A program made the translations under genes and the position numbers. From Mycolicibacterium moriokaense (lineage in GTDB: Bacteria > Actinomycetota > Actinomycetes > Mycobacteriales > Mycobacteriaceae), in assembly GCF_010726085.1 (NCBI RefSeq), contig NZ_AP022560.1, forward strand, positions 5,642,001 to 5,706,000: a stretch of 64,000 nt of DNA. Direction: 5' to 3'. The first letter of the stretch is position 1; every line of letters starts with the position of its first letter. The notes beneath the pieces are model-generated. The model was not told the DNA's origin. It saw nothing but the letters and a program-made list of their open reading frames with translations, and searched no databases. This document shows, in pieces, positions 48,962-58,137 of this stretch.

Positions 48962-49262
48962 CCTGCCGAGGTCAGCTCTGCAGTAGGGCTCTCAGCCGCG
49001 AAGGTTCCCGTCCGGGTGTAGCGCGACCTTCGGTTATTGACGACGGCGTAGCAACGCTGTTAGTCCAGCTGACCAAAACCTAAGCAGGAAGCCATATCTG
49101 GCAGTTCCCTGAGAAATGCAGACCTGCCGCGTCATCCGTACTAGTGTCAACGGTGGTTGAGCTTCCAGCCCGCCGGCAGCGCCTCATGGCGCCGCGTACT
49201 GGGGGTTTCGCCTGGGAACGCTGCCCGGCGACAATCTGAAGACGCCTCGGGGGAGTGGTGTG
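48962..49262. other. About 300 bp without a gene, upstream of the STAS protein
   Basis: No coding signal is seen. The right end holds GGGGGAG just before the STAS start, so the STAS promoter should lie here. Confidence 0.4.
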
Positions 49263-49709
49263 ATGACGACGGTTGAGACCGTACAGATCGGTCGACCGGA
49301 TGCTGTGTCGATAGATGAGCACCTTCGGTGCGGACGAGCGACGTTCTCAGTGCGACGGCTGTCGGCGTCGCGGCTCGCCATCGCGGTGATCGGCGAACTC
49401 GACGCCGCCAACGGACGCGACCTCGGCCGCTTCGTCGAACACCACACCGGTATCTCGCGCCAACTCATCCTCGACCTGCGGGCCGTCGAGTTCGCCGGAA
49501 CGCAGGCCTTCACCGCGCTCTACTACATCAGCGTGCACTGCGCCCGCAGCGACGTCGACTGGATCATCATCGGCAGCCACCCGGTGCGACGCCTGCTGTC
49601 GATCTGCGATCCCGACGGCGAACTGCCGCTCGTCGACGACCTCCCGTCGGGCCTGGATCTGCTGACCCGCTCGGCACGCTGCCACCAGCACGTTCGGCCC
49701 GCGGGCTAG
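49263..49709 (+). CDS. STAS-domain protein (anti-anti-sigma factor-like)
   Basis: The 148-residue protein carries a STAS domain: LAIAVIGELDAANGRDLGRF, then LILDLRAVEFAGTQAFTAL. The position of the usual phosphorylatable Ser (D-x-S-G) is occupied by F-A-G-T, so a Thr could serve or phosphorylation may be lost. Such proteins titrate anti-sigma factors in mycobacteria. GGGGGAG precedes ATG 49263; GTG 49260 is also possible. Confidence 0.75.
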   Translation: MTTVETVQIGRPDAVSIDEHLRCGRATFSVRRLSASRLAIAVIGELDAANGRDLGRFVEHHTGISRQLILDLRAVEFAGTQAFTALYYISVHCARSDVDWIIIGSHPVRRLLSICDPDGELPLVDDLPSGLDLLTRSARCHQHVRPAG

Positions 49710-49789
49710 CGTCCGGCCGCCACACTCCTGCTCCGCCGTGGCTGGTTGCTGCGCGCCCGGCAAACTCCAGTAAGACGCTTTCCTCTATT

Positions 49790-49852
49790 TGTATGACGGC
49801 CTCGATACGTCTTCCTCGCCGTTCGTTGACTTCCCCTTGGCGCGGTCATACA
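49790..49852 (+). promoter_or_regulatory. Candidate operator arms upstream of the P450 gene
   Basis: TGTATGAC (49790-49797) and GTCATACA (49845-49852) are perfect 8-bp inverted repeats 47 bp apart, in front of the P450 gene. An AT-rich TTTTTAATAAT follows directly and may be a -10 region. The TetR gene behind the P450 is the obvious candidate binder. Confidence 0.4.
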
Positions 49853-49892
49853 TTTTTAATAATCTGTCGCACCAGCCCGAAACAGGTGGCCC

Positions 49893-51125
49893 ATGACCGT
49901 CGACGTGCTAGCTCCCAGTGTTTTCGATGCCGGGCTCCCGACGCTGACGTACGCCGTCGACGAGAGCCCGGCAGACGTGTTTCCCCGGATTCAAGAGGCA
50001 CAGGCGCAGGCCCCGATCGCGATCGGCCCGTTCGGGCCCGAGATCATCTCCCACGAACTGGTCCGCGCCATCCTGCGCGACCCGCGCTTCACCATCCCGC
50101 CCGGACTGAACCTGATGATGCACGGCATCACCTCGGGACCGCTGTGGGACAAGATCGTCAACAGCCTCCTCGGCGTCGAGGGCGAACCCCACCGCCGGCT
50201 GCGCAGCCTGGTGTCCAAGGCGTTCACGCCGCGGGCCAGCGCGCGGCTGCACGACACCATCGTCGACGTCCTCAACGAACTCGTCGACCGCGCGGCCGTC
50301 GACGGGCGCTGCGACGTCGTCACCGACATCGCCCGGCCCTACCCCGTACCGATCATCTGCGCACTGCTCGGCGCCCCGCGCGAGGACTGGGAACAATTCT
50401 CACTGTGGGCCGACGACATCTTCACCGCATTCAGCCTCGACCTCGAGGCGGGCATCGACGAGGCGCTCGTCATGAAGGCCTGGGGCGAGCTCGATGACTA
50501 CGTCGACGAGATGGTCGCGCGCCGGCGCCACACCCCCACCGACGATCTGCTGTCCGACCTGATCCGCGCCGAGGACGAGGGCGACCATCTCAACGCCGCC
50601 GAACTGCGCATGCTCGCGGGCGGCCTGCTCCTCGCAGGCACCGACACCACCCGCAACCAGGTCGCCGCGTCGATCGACATCCTGCTCGACAACCCCGACC
50701 AATGGGCGCTGCTGGCCGAGCATCCCGAGCTGGCGGCCACCGCCGTCGAGGAGACCATGCGCCACTCCCCGATCGCCGTCGGCACGCTGCGCTCGGTCAC
50801 CGAGGACACCGAGTTCGCGGGCTACCTCTTCCCCGCCGGCACACCGGTGCTGGTGAATACCTTTGCCGCCAACCGGGATACGGCCATCTACGACGACACC
50901 GACCGTTTCGACATCACCCGCACCGAAGCACCCGCCGTGCTGAGCTTCGGCGGCGGCATCCACTACTGCCTCGGCGCGAACCTGGCCCGCCTCGAACTCG
51001 CCGAAGCCCTACGCATCCTGACCCGCCGCATCGTGCATCCGAAGCGCACCGGGCCCGCGCCGTGGAAGCCCATGATCGGGCTGGGCGGACCGCGAACACT
51101 GCCCATCGAGTTCTCCAATGCGTAG
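49893..51125 (+). CDS. Cytochrome P450
   Basis: A 410-residue bacterial class I P450. The I-helix oxygen-activation motif LLLAGTDTTRNQ is near 251, the ExxR motif EETMR near 287, and the heme loop FGGGIHYCLG near 351-360 with the Cys ligand near 358. It is cytosolic, with no membrane anchor. The downstream TetR gene overlaps it by eight bases, so the two are cotranscribed. The substrate is unknown. Confidence 0.93.
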   Translation: MTVDVLAPSVFDAGLPTLTYAVDESPADVFPRIQEAQAQAPIAIGPFGPEIISHELVRAILRDPRFTIPPGLNLMMHGITSGPLWDKIVNSLLGVEGEPHRRLRSLVSKAFTPRASARLHDTIVDVLNELVDRAAVDGRCDVVTDIARPYPVPIICALLGAPREDWEQFSLWADDIFTAFSLDLEAGIDEALVMKAWGELDDYVDEMVARRRHTPTDDLLSDLIRAEDEGDHLNAAELRMLAGGLLLAGTDTTRNQVAASIDILLDNPDQWALLAEHPELAATAVEETMRHSPIAVGTLRSVTEDTEFAGYLFPAGTPVLVNTFAANRDTAIYDDTDRFDITRTEAPAVLSFGGGIHYCLGANLARLELAEALRILTRRIVHPKRTGPAPWKPMIGLGGPRTLPIEFSNA

Positions 51126-51789
51126 CCGCGGCTGGTCGGGCAACGCGCCGGCCAGCGACGAAGAGGCCATCGACCGGATTCTCGACGCGGCCGACGCCAT
51201 CATCGCCGAGCGCGGGTCGAGCGTCCGCATCGCCGACGTCGCCCGCACCCTGGGCGTGACGCGCCAGACCGTCTACCGCTACTTCCACAGCAGCGAGGAG
51301 CTGTTGCTCGCCAGTGGGATGCGCACCGCGGACGGCTTCCTCGACCGGCTCGCCGAGCGCACCAGCGGGCTGACCGAACCCGCTGAGGCGCTTGTCGAGG
51401 GCATCGCGTTCGCCGTCGAAACACTGTCCGACGACCCGCAGTTTGCCAACCTGCTACGCAGCGGATCCAAGCGCGGCTCGACGGTCTCGTTGACCTCCGA
51501 CACAGCGCGGGCGTTCAGCCGTTCGATGCTGCACCGCTGCGACGTCGACTGGGAGAGACACGGTTTCGACGACGCTGCTCTCGACGAGTTAGCCGAGCTG
51601 GGACTGCGGACGTTTCACTCGTTGCTCGTCGACCCCGGCGAGCCCGCCCGCGACGGTTTCGCCTTGCGCCGCTTCATCTCTCGCTGGTTGGGCCCGGCGA
51701 TCGTGTATCCGCGGCTAACGCAGGCGTTGGAGGCGCTGCAGCCCGCCGGTGTGCGGCCGCAGCGAAGCAGACCCACTGCCGCGTCCTGA
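51118..51789 (+). CDS. TetR-family transcriptional regulator
   Basis: The 223-residue regulator has an N-terminal HTH: VRIADVARTLGVTRQTVYRYF near 37-57. The C-terminal ligand domain is typical for mycobacterial TetR proteins paired with P450s. The start ATG 51118 lies inside the end of the P450 gene. It probably represses the P450-tetR operon. Confidence 0.9.
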   Translation: MRSRGWSGNAPASDEEAIDRILDAADAIIAERGSSVRIADVARTLGVTRQTVYRYFHSSEELLLASGMRTADGFLDRLAERTSGLTEPAEALVEGIAFAVETLSDDPQFANLLRSGSKRGSTVSLTSDTARAFSRSMLHRCDVDWERHGFDDAALDELAELGLRTFHSLLVDPGEPARDGFALRRFISRWLGPAIVYPRLTQALEALQPAGVRPQRSRPTAAS

Positions 51790-51998
51790 ATTACTTTCCC
51801 GTGACCCCGGCACCCCGTCGGCCAGCAACTGGAAGGGGTTGACCCGCGCCGAGGACTTCACCGGCGACTGCAATCGCGCTGTAGTGGCCGCAGAGGACGT
51901 ATGGGTCTGCTGCCGCCTGACTGTTCCCAAATCCGTTCGATGCGAGCAGGATCGCCACTGAGGAGCAGCCGCCCCACCGTGCGTGTCCATGCCATGAG

Positions 51999-53258
51999 CT
52001 AGAAGGGTAGGTCCTTATAGACCTCTTTGAGAACGATCGGAAGCATCGCGTTGGCGGTCGTCCTGCCATCCGGTGACAATGTCAGGTTCGTCCAAATCAC
52101 CAGCGTCACATCGGCATCCGGATCGTGGCCGATGAACGAGTTGAACCCCGGCAGCTCGCCGCCGTGGTAGTACATCTGGGCGGTCGGGCTGTACCGCTGA
52201 TACGAGATTCCGTAGCCGTACTCCTGTCCCCCGGGTGCGCTGGGATCCTCGACTTGCAGGCTGTCCAACCACTGCTTCTGGTAGTCGGCGTCGAACACCT
52301 TGCCCGACACCAGCGTCTTGATCCACGTCGCCAGGTCGTTGGCCGTCGAGATCGCCCCGCCTGCCGCAGTGGCATACGACGGGTTCTGGTCGGTGTAGTC
52401 GACGGGCTTGAGTGTGCCCGCGTGCATTTCGTCCTGCATCTGGTCCGGGTACTCCACGTCGGCGAGGGCATACCTGGAGTCGCCGTACATGTAGCCGTGT
52501 GAGGAGGGCGACGGGATCTGAGTGTCACCGCTCGCCGGCAGCGAGGTTTGACTTAGCCCGAAGGGTCCGAAGAAACGTTCCTGGAACTGGTCGGCCAACG
52601 GCCGGCCGCCGACCTTCTCGGCGACCAGACCCAGCAGCGCGTAATTGGTGTTGTTGTAGTCGTATTCGGCGCCTGGGGCGAACTCCCGCGGGTGCGCGAA
52701 CGCGATGGCCAGCGCCTCCTGCGGTGTCCATGCCTTCGCGGGATCGGTATCGAGGATCTTCGCGAGCTCGGGCGCGCCCGTGTAGTTGTAGAGGCCGCTG
52801 CGCATCGTCAACAGGTCGGCGATGGTGATGTTCGCGCCGTCGGGCACATCCGGCACGTAATTGGACACGGGGTCGGTGAACTTCAGCTTGCCGTCCTGCG
52901 CGAGCAGCACGATCAGTGCGGCCGTGAACGTCTTGGTGTTCGACGCGATCCGAAAGTGCGTGTCCGCGGTCGGCGGTGTCGTCGCACCGAGTTCCGTCGT
53001 GCCGACACCGACGTCGAAGGTTCCCTGCGGCGTCCGCAGGACGACCATGGCGCCGGGGACGAGGAGGTCCTTTGCGGCCTGCTCGACCACCTTCCGCAGG
53101 GATGCGGGGTCGATGGTCTTCAGCGCCGGATTCGGGGCGCCCGTTGTCGTGGAAGTGGTCGACGGCCCCGCCGTCGACGGCTCGGGCGACGACGCACACC
53201 CGGCGAGGCCGAGCGCGACGCACATCGCCAGCGACGCGACCCGGGCCGTTGCTGTCAT
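51999..53258 (-). CDS. Beta-lactamase-like serine hydrolase, lipoprotein
   Basis: The 419-residue protein has a lipobox (LALGLAGC-type, Cys near 21) after a short hydrophobic signal, a Pro/Ser/Thr linker, then a class C beta-lactamase/DD-peptidase-like domain: nucleophile motif ASNTKTF (SxxK) near 110, YDYNNTNYALLG (YxN) near 205 and YHGGELPGF (HxG) near 372. It would act at the cell surface on peptides or esters. The start ATG 53258 gives the signal sequence; the longer frame to 53654 is not needed. Confidence 0.88.
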   Translation of the reverse strand: MTATARVASLAMCVALGLAGCASSPEPSTAGPSTTSTTTGAPNPALKTIDPASLRKVVEQAAKDLLVPGAMVVLRTPQGTFDVGVGTTELGATTPPTADTHFRIASNTKTFTAALIVLLAQDGKLKFTDPVSNYVPDVPDGANITIADLLTMRSGLYNYTGAPELAKILDTDPAKAWTPQEALAIAFAHPREFAPGAEYDYNNTNYALLGLVAEKVGGRPLADQFQERFFGPFGLSQTSLPASGDTQIPSPSSHGYMYGDSRYALADVEYPDQMQDEMHAGTLKPVDYTDQNPSYATAAGGAISTANDLATWIKTLVSGKVFDADYQKQWLDSLQVEDPSAPGGQEYGYGISYQRYSPTAQMYYHGGELPGFNSFIGHDPDADVTLVIWTNLTLSPDGRTTANAMLPIVLKEVYKDLPF

Positions 53259-53423
53259 GGCCCGCCAACCATAGGGCCTCCTCGGGGCCGGGGGACGATA
53301 TGCGCCGCCGGCGGACCACTGGATGACCCGATACATCTCGCCGCCGCAGGTGACAGAAACTGTCACAATTTCGCCTCGTACCCTGTAGACGCTTAATTGA
53401 ACCTTGAGAAGGCAGGGGGAGGC

Positions 53424-54092
53424 ATGGCTGAACACTGGATTCGATGGGGCGGGGTCGCCGGCCTGGGAAGTATCGCAGTGACGGGAGTCGCTGCCGCAGT
53501 CGTCGGCAAGCAGCTGCCACCGTCGGCGGGAGACGAGGAGATCCACGCGTTCTTCGTCGACCACCACGCCACATTGGTGACCCAGGGCTGGTTGATCGCG
53601 CTCGCCGTCTCGATGCTGGTCTGGTTCGCTCTCGCCGTGCGTCGAGTGCTGCACCGGGCCGAGGCCAGCCGGAGCCTGGGGGACCTGTTCTTCGTCGGCT
53701 GGGCAGTGTTCGCCTCGATGATGTTGGTCGCGATGGCGATCCAGATCGTCGTCGCCCGAGCCGCGGATCGGCTGTCACCGCATGCGGTGCGGGTCGTCGG
53801 GTTCGACTTCGGCTTGGCCCTGGTCGAGTTGGCCGGCTTCTCCATCGGTTCGGCGGCCATCGCCTATGCGATGTGTGTCTTTCAAAGGGGTGCGCTGCCG
53901 CGCTGGACGGCGTGGCTGGCGGTCGTCGCCGCAGCGCTGAATCTCATCGGCACGCTCGGCGTCCTCGTCGCCACCGATCTCCCAGCGGCGGCGAGCTGGG
54001 CCACGGTCTGGATCCCGTCACTGGCCACCATGATCTGGTACCTCGGCGTCTCGGTGGTGTTGGTGCGACTGCCGGCCTCTAAGGGCGGCTGA
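53424..54092 (+). CDS. Membrane protein, six predicted segments, unknown
   Basis: The 222-residue protein has about six hydrophobic segments (for example GLGSIAVTGVAAAVVG, LIALAVSMLVWFALAV, WTAWLAVVAAALNLIGTLGV). It resembles DUF4386-like or other small actinobacterial membrane proteins, without a catalytic motif. ATG 53424 follows CAGGGGGAGG closely; TTG 53397 is a weaker choice. It is divergent from the serine hydrolase. Confidence 0.75.
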   Translation: MAEHWIRWGGVAGLGSIAVTGVAAAVVGKQLPPSAGDEEIHAFFVDHHATLVTQGWLIALAVSMLVWFALAVRRVLHRAEASRSLGDLFFVGWAVFASMMLVAMAIQIVVARAADRLSPHAVRVVGFDFGLALVELAGFSIGSAAIAYAMCVFQRGALPRWTAWLAVVAAALNLIGTLGVLVATDLPAAASWATVWIPSLATMIWYLGVSVVLVRLPASKGG

Positions 54093-54135
54093 GCGGGCGT
54101 CAGCGAACGGGCCGAGTCAACGACGCCACCCACGT

Positions 54136-54291
54136 ATGCCCGTCAGCAACCCGAAGGACCTTGCCGGAACGATATGGTCACTGCTGCACGGCGTTTCGAC
54201 CCTGACGATCGGCCGCCACCTCACCAACGTCGGCATCCGCGAGGACGCCGAGGCGATCACCGAGCGCGCATTGCGACAAATGTTGATCTGA
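54136..54291 (+). pseudogene. Relic of a TetR C-terminal domain
   Basis: A 51-codon frame encodes LAGTIWSLLHGVSTLTIGRHL and a tail ending in ERALRQMLI, which matches the last helices of WHG-type TetR regulators. No DNA-binding part is present upstream, so this is a truncated remnant. Confidence 0.5.
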
Positions 54292-54413
54292 ATTCTTATG
54301 AGCGACAGTGATTTCTTAGAAGTTGCTCAGAGATGTTCTGCCACAAGTGGAATAGGACCCCGATCGCGAAACTTTGCGTGGTCAGGATTGTCGATGCGTG
54401 CTAGCTTCGCCTC

Positions 54414-54743
54414 ATGCGGACATATGCGAAAGTTCTCGTCGCCGCTGGCGGTCTGGCGTTGTCATTGACCGCCGGGGCCGGGATGGCGTCTGCGCAAGAT
54501 CTCAGCGCAATCATCAACACCACCTGCACGTACCCGCAGGTGCTCGGAGCGCTCAACGCGCAGAACCCCGCGGCTGCGGCCGAACTGACCAGCTCCCCCA
54601 TCGCCACCGGCGTGGTGCAGGACTTCCTCGCGTCCCCGATTCCTCAGCGTCAGCAGACCGCCCAGCAGCTGTCGGCCATGCCGGCCGCCCAGCAGTATCT
54701 CGATACGATGCTGTTGGTCGCGGGCTCCTGCAACAACTACTGA
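54414..54743 (+). CDS. Hemophore-related secreted protein
   Basis: A 109-residue exported protein with a signal peptide (VLVAAGGLALSLTAGAGMASA, cut before QDLS). The mature part is helical with two Cys (NTTCTYPQ near 38 and AGSCNNY at the end) and Pro-Ala-rich repeats. It matches the mycobacterial heme-binding/hemophore-related family around Rv0203. A role in heme capture is inferred from the family. Confidence 0.82.
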   Translation: MRTYAKVLVAAGGLALSLTAGAGMASAQDLSAIINTTCTYPQVLGALNAQNPAAAAELTSSPIATGVVQDFLASPIPQRQQTAQQLSAMPAAQQYLDTMLLVAGSCNNY

Positions 54744-54771
54744 AAACAGTAGCGACACAACCTGATTACTA

Positions 54772-56145
54772 CTAAGCGGGACCGGTCAGGTTTCCGTCGC
54801 GAATGTCGTTGCGGCATTCGATTCGACTCTTCCCCGTCTCACTGACACAGACCCGCACCTGCTCCTCGATGCCCGGCGGGTACACCTCGTCGTTGGGTCC
54901 GGGCATGACCGTCGGGTCCGGCACGGGTCCGGAATAGATCGACCACAGGTGATCGCCGGTGCTCGGCAGGCTCGAGCAGTACGCCTGCTGCCCCGTCGTC
55001 GCGACGCCCGCGGCACCGAGGGGGTCGCAGTCCGCGCCGATCCGCACCACCGGAATGGCCGGCGCGGTGGCGGGCGGCGGCGCCGGGGCAGGCTGCGCAA
55101 CGGTGGGACGCTGGGCAGCCGGTTTCTCCCGGTCCGCGAAGATCACGCCCGCCGCGATCGCCACACCGACGAGCACCGCCGCGGCGCCCCCGATCAGCAG
55201 TGCGTTGCGCAGCCGGTGCCCGCCGGCCGGCGAGGCGTGCTTCGTCGGCTGCCGTCCCGACGCCTGCGCCGCGACCGTCCGATCGGTGGCGCCCAGTTCC
55301 TGCGCGACCCCGGATAGACCGGCGGCCATCGCCTCGGCGAACTCGGTGCACGTGTCGAAGCGGTCGGCGGGCGACTTGGCCAATGCGCGCTCGAACGCGA
55401 ACCCCAGCCCCGACAGCTCGGGAATGCGCTCGCCGATCGACGGCGGGCTCGCCGTCAGGTGGTTACTGATCACCACCGCCGGATTGTCGTGTTGGAACAA
55501 CTGCTGCCCGGCGAGGAGGTGGAAGGCCGTCGCGGCAAGTGCGTACTGGTCGGCCCGGCCGTCGAGCGACTGCCCCATCAGCTGTTCGGGCGCGGCGTAG
55601 GCCACCGTGCCGACGGTCATGTCGGTAGCCGTCAGACCGGACGAGTCCCGCACCCAGCGCGCGATCCCGAAGTCCGCGAGCATCACGCGGCTGAACTTCG
55701 AACCAGTCTGGGCCAGAAGGATATTCGATGGTTTGACGTCGCGGTGTAGCAGGCCTTGTTGATGCGCATAGTCCAGCGCGTCGGCCACGCCCGACACGAT
55801 CCGCACGACGTCCTCGGGCGGCAGACCACCGCCATAGTCGGCGAGCATCCGCGCAGCGTCGGTGCCCTCGACGAAGTCCATCGTGATCCACAGCTGGCCG
55901 TCGAACTCGCCGCGATCGTGCACCCCGACGATGTGCGGGTGCCACAGCCGTGCGACCACGTCGGCCTCGCGGTTGAAGCGCTCGCGGTACTCGTGGTCGA
56001 TCGTCAGTTCGCGCGGCAGGATCTTCAGCGCGTCGTACCGCGGCAACCGGGGGTGCTGCACGAGGTAGACCTCGCCCATCCCGCCGGCGCCCAGCTTGCG
56101 CACGATCGTGTACCCGGCGAAGACGTCGCCCTCGGCTAGCGGCAT
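54772..56145 (-). CDS. Membrane Ser/Thr protein kinase, PknF/PknE-like
   Basis: The 457-residue kinase has a cytoplasmic Hanks domain: Gly-rich loop LGAGGMGEVY near 17-26, catalytic Lys in DALKILP, HRDVKPSNILL near 132, DFGIARW near 157 and APEQLMG. A transmembrane helix (LLIGGAAAVLVGVAIAAGVI) follows near 320, then a Pro-rich linker and a small extracellular domain with four Cys. ATG 56145 is preferred over GTG 56160. The ligand of the sensor domain is unknown. Confidence 0.92.
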   Translation of the reverse strand: MPLAEGDVFAGYTIVRKLGAGGMGEVYLVQHPRLPRYDALKILPRELTIDHEYRERFNREADVVARLWHPHIVGVHDRGEFDGQLWITMDFVEGTDAARMLADYGGGLPPEDVVRIVSGVADALDYAHQQGLLHRDVKPSNILLAQTGSKFSRVMLADFGIARWVRDSSGLTATDMTVGTVAYAAPEQLMGQSLDGRADQYALAATAFHLLAGQQLFQHDNPAVVISNHLTASPPSIGERIPELSGLGFAFERALAKSPADRFDTCTEFAEAMAAGLSGVAQELGATDRTVAAQASGRQPTKHASPAGGHRLRNALLIGGAAAVLVGVAIAAGVIFADREKPAAQRPTVAQPAPAPPPATAPAIPVVRIGADCDPLGAAGVATTGQQAYCSSLPSTGDHLWSIYSGPVPDPTVMPGPNDEVYPPGIEEQVRVCVSETGKSRIECRNDIRDGNLTGPA

Positions 56146-56241
56146 GGCCGCACGCCCCACATATCGCCCGTCGGAGCCATGTCAAAACTCTCGCACGCAG
56201 CGGCCCGCGCGTTGCTGTGGGGCTGGCGGACGGCGCGTCGG

Positions 56242-57198
56242 CTACGACGCCGGCAGCGGAACCGGCGTGACGAGCTGCCCGGATTCCAGGAAGCTGTCCA
56301 GGTTGCGCAGCGTGAGTTCCTCCATCGCTGCGCGGGTCTGGACGGTGCCGCTGCCGACGTGGGGCTGCAGTACGACGTTGTCCATCGACAGCAGCGGCTC
56401 CGGGACGTTCGGTTCGTGCGCGAACACGTCCAGGCCCGCGCCAGCCAGCCGACCGTCGACCAACGCCGACACCAAGGCGTCTTCGTCGACGACGCTGCCG
56501 CGGGCGATGTTGACGAGATAGCCGTCGGCTCCGAGCGCGTCGAGCACCTCGCGGTTCACCAGCTTCTCGGTGCTCGCACCGCCCGTCGCCGCGATGATCA
56601 GCACGTCGGCCGCGGCTGCCAGCTCGACCGGCGAGCCCACGTACGTATACGGCGACCCGTCGACCTGATGCCGGTTGTGATACGAGATCGTGCAGTCGAA
56701 AGCACTGAGCCGCTTGGCAATTGCGCCGCCGATGCGACCCATCCCGATGATCCCGACGCGGGTGTTGCTCACCTGACGGGTCAACGGGTAAATGCCGTCG
56801 ACCGGCCACCGGCCCGCGCGCACGTAACGGTCTGACGCCGGGAACTGCCGCAGCGTGTCGATCATCAGGCCCACCGCGGTGTCGGCCACGCAGTCGGTCA
56901 GCACGTCGGGGGTGTTGCTCACGCCGATGCCGCGGGCGGCGGCCGCGCCGACGTCGGTCGTGTCGTAGCCGACGCCGAAGTTCACCACCGCGCCGAGGTT
57001 CGGCAGCGCCGCCATCAGGTCCGCGTTCACGCCGACGCCGCCCGACGTCACCGCCACGCGGATCTCGCTGCCGTGCGACGTCAGGAACTCCGCGCGCTCG
57101 GCGGGGTCAGTGGGCAGCAGGTATGCGGCGTAGTCGTCACGAAGTTTCTGCGTCAGCGACGGCATCAGCCGGCCGACCTGCAACACGCCTTGGGGCAT
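56242..57198 (-). CDS. D-2-hydroxyacid dehydrogenase (NAD(P)-dependent)
   Basis: The 318-residue enzyme has the dinucleotide motif GIIGMGRIGGAI near 149-160 and the catalytic triad: Arg in VNIARGSVVDE near 234, Glu in FAHEPNVPEP near 263 and His in LQPHVGSG near 281. It resembles glyoxylate/hydroxypyruvate reductases. The call on family is secure; the substrate is open. Confidence 0.9.
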   Translation of the reverse strand: MPQGVLQVGRLMPSLTQKLRDDYAAYLLPTDPAERAEFLTSHGSEIRVAVTSGGVGVNADLMAALPNLGAVVNFGVGYDTTDVGAAAARGIGVSNTPDVLTDCVADTAVGLMIDTLRQFPASDRYVRAGRWPVDGIYPLTRQVSNTRVGIIGMGRIGGAIAKRLSAFDCTISYHNRHQVDGSPYTYVGSPVELAAAADVLIIAATGGASTEKLVNREVLDALGADGYLVNIARGSVVDEDALVSALVDGRLAGAGLDVFAHEPNVPEPLLSMDNVVLQPHVGSGTVQTRAAMEELTLRNLDSFLESGQLVTPVPLPAS

Positions 57199-57246
57199 AG
57201 TGCTGCACGGTACGGTGACGTGCGGAAACTCGCTACCGGGCCGGGC

Positions 57247-57708
57247 CTACTCGGCGGTGGCCGATGCCGGGACGTGACGCGACACGGTCTCGTCCAGGGT
57301 TTCGCGCAGGGCGCGGATCTCGGCGATCAACCGCTCGAGGTCCTCGCGCTCGATGTGCAGGACTTCGGCCCGACCGGTCGTCGTCACGGTGGCGTTGCGC
57401 AGCTTGCCGCGGCGCAGCGCGTTTTCGCCGATGATCTCGCCGGCCCCGACGACGGCGATGCGCTCATTGCCGACGTAGACGCCCGCCTCCCCGCTGAGCA
57501 GGATGTAGCAGGCGTCCGACGGGGTCTGCTCACGAATCAGCGGCCACGGCCCCGAGGTCGACGTGCGGTGTGCCGCTTCGACCAGCTTTTTCAGGTCGGA
57601 GTCGGAGAACTTCGCGAAGGTCGGGAACTCGCGTAGTCGGCGGACGCTTTCCTGTTGCTCCTGGCGAAGGGCCTCGGCGCTCTCGCGCTCGTACTTGCGG
57701 TTGTCCAT
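57247..57708 (-). CDS. Cyclic nucleotide-binding domain protein
   Basis: The 153-residue protein is a single cNMP-binding domain (ILLSGEAGVYVGNERIAVV, then GAGEIIGENALRRGKLRNAT, the phosphate-binding cassette with E and R) followed by a coiled C-terminal helix. It may respond to cAMP, which is abundant in mycobacteria. ATG 57708 is chosen because the residues before it have no domain character. It lies 48 bp upstream of the dehydrogenase, on the same strand. Confidence 0.85.
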   Translation of the reverse strand: MDNRKYERESAEALRQEQQESVRRLREFPTFAKFSDSDLKKLVEAAHRTSTSGPWPLIREQTPSDACYILLSGEAGVYVGNERIAVVGAGEIIGENALRRGKLRNATVTTTGRAEVLHIEREDLERLIAEIRALRETLDETVSRHVPASATAE

Positions 57709-57845
57709 GGTGGGTCCCCCGATCCGCGATCTGACCCTGACCTCGACGAGCCTATCCACCGCACTTCAAGAATGTGGCAAGAATTCCTCAAGATCAGTGC
57801 CCGAACCTTGGGTCGTCCCACCGACGCACCCAAGGAGCAAGCCCC

Positions 57846-57944
57846 ATGATCGATCGCCTCCGCGCCCTCGCCGTCACGGCCACCGGAGCGGTCCTCCTCG
57901 TTTCAGGACTCGGACTGGTCGCGGTCGGCCTGGCCGGCATGTAG
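57846..57944 (+). CDS. Small single-span membrane protein, 32 residues
   Basis: ATG 57846 follows AAGGAG at a good distance and encodes a 32-residue protein with one hydrophobic helix (ATGAVLLVSGLGLVAVGLAG) after a short basic start. It is probably a real small membrane protein; nothing is known of its role. Confidence 0.5.
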   Translation: MIDRLRALAVTATGAVLLVSGLGLVAVGLAGM

Positions 57945-58058
57945 CCGACGCGCGTCGATTAGTCGACGCGGTCGAGCCGTCCCGCGGTGGCCTGGCCGCG
58001 GGGCGGCCCGTCCGCACCGACTATCGCCTGCTCCGCTCCCGCTGAGCCCGCTCTCGTC

Positions 58059-58110
58059 GAGATTGAACTGAGGGTTGTTGAGCGCACGCCACAACCATCA
58101 GTTCAATCTC
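58059..58110. terminator. Strong hairpin with 20-bp arms
   Basis: GAGATTGAACTGAGGGTTGT (58059-58078) pairs with ACAACCATCAGTTCAATCTC (58091-58110), with one mismatch and a 12-base loop. It lies just after the end of the minus-strand kinase gene and between it and the small plus-strand gene. There is no clear T-run on either side, so it may act as a bidirectional terminator of the mycobacterial type, or be a mobile palindrome. Confidence 0.55.
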
Positions 58111-58137
58111 GGTCATAGGACGCCAAAAGGAGATGTC

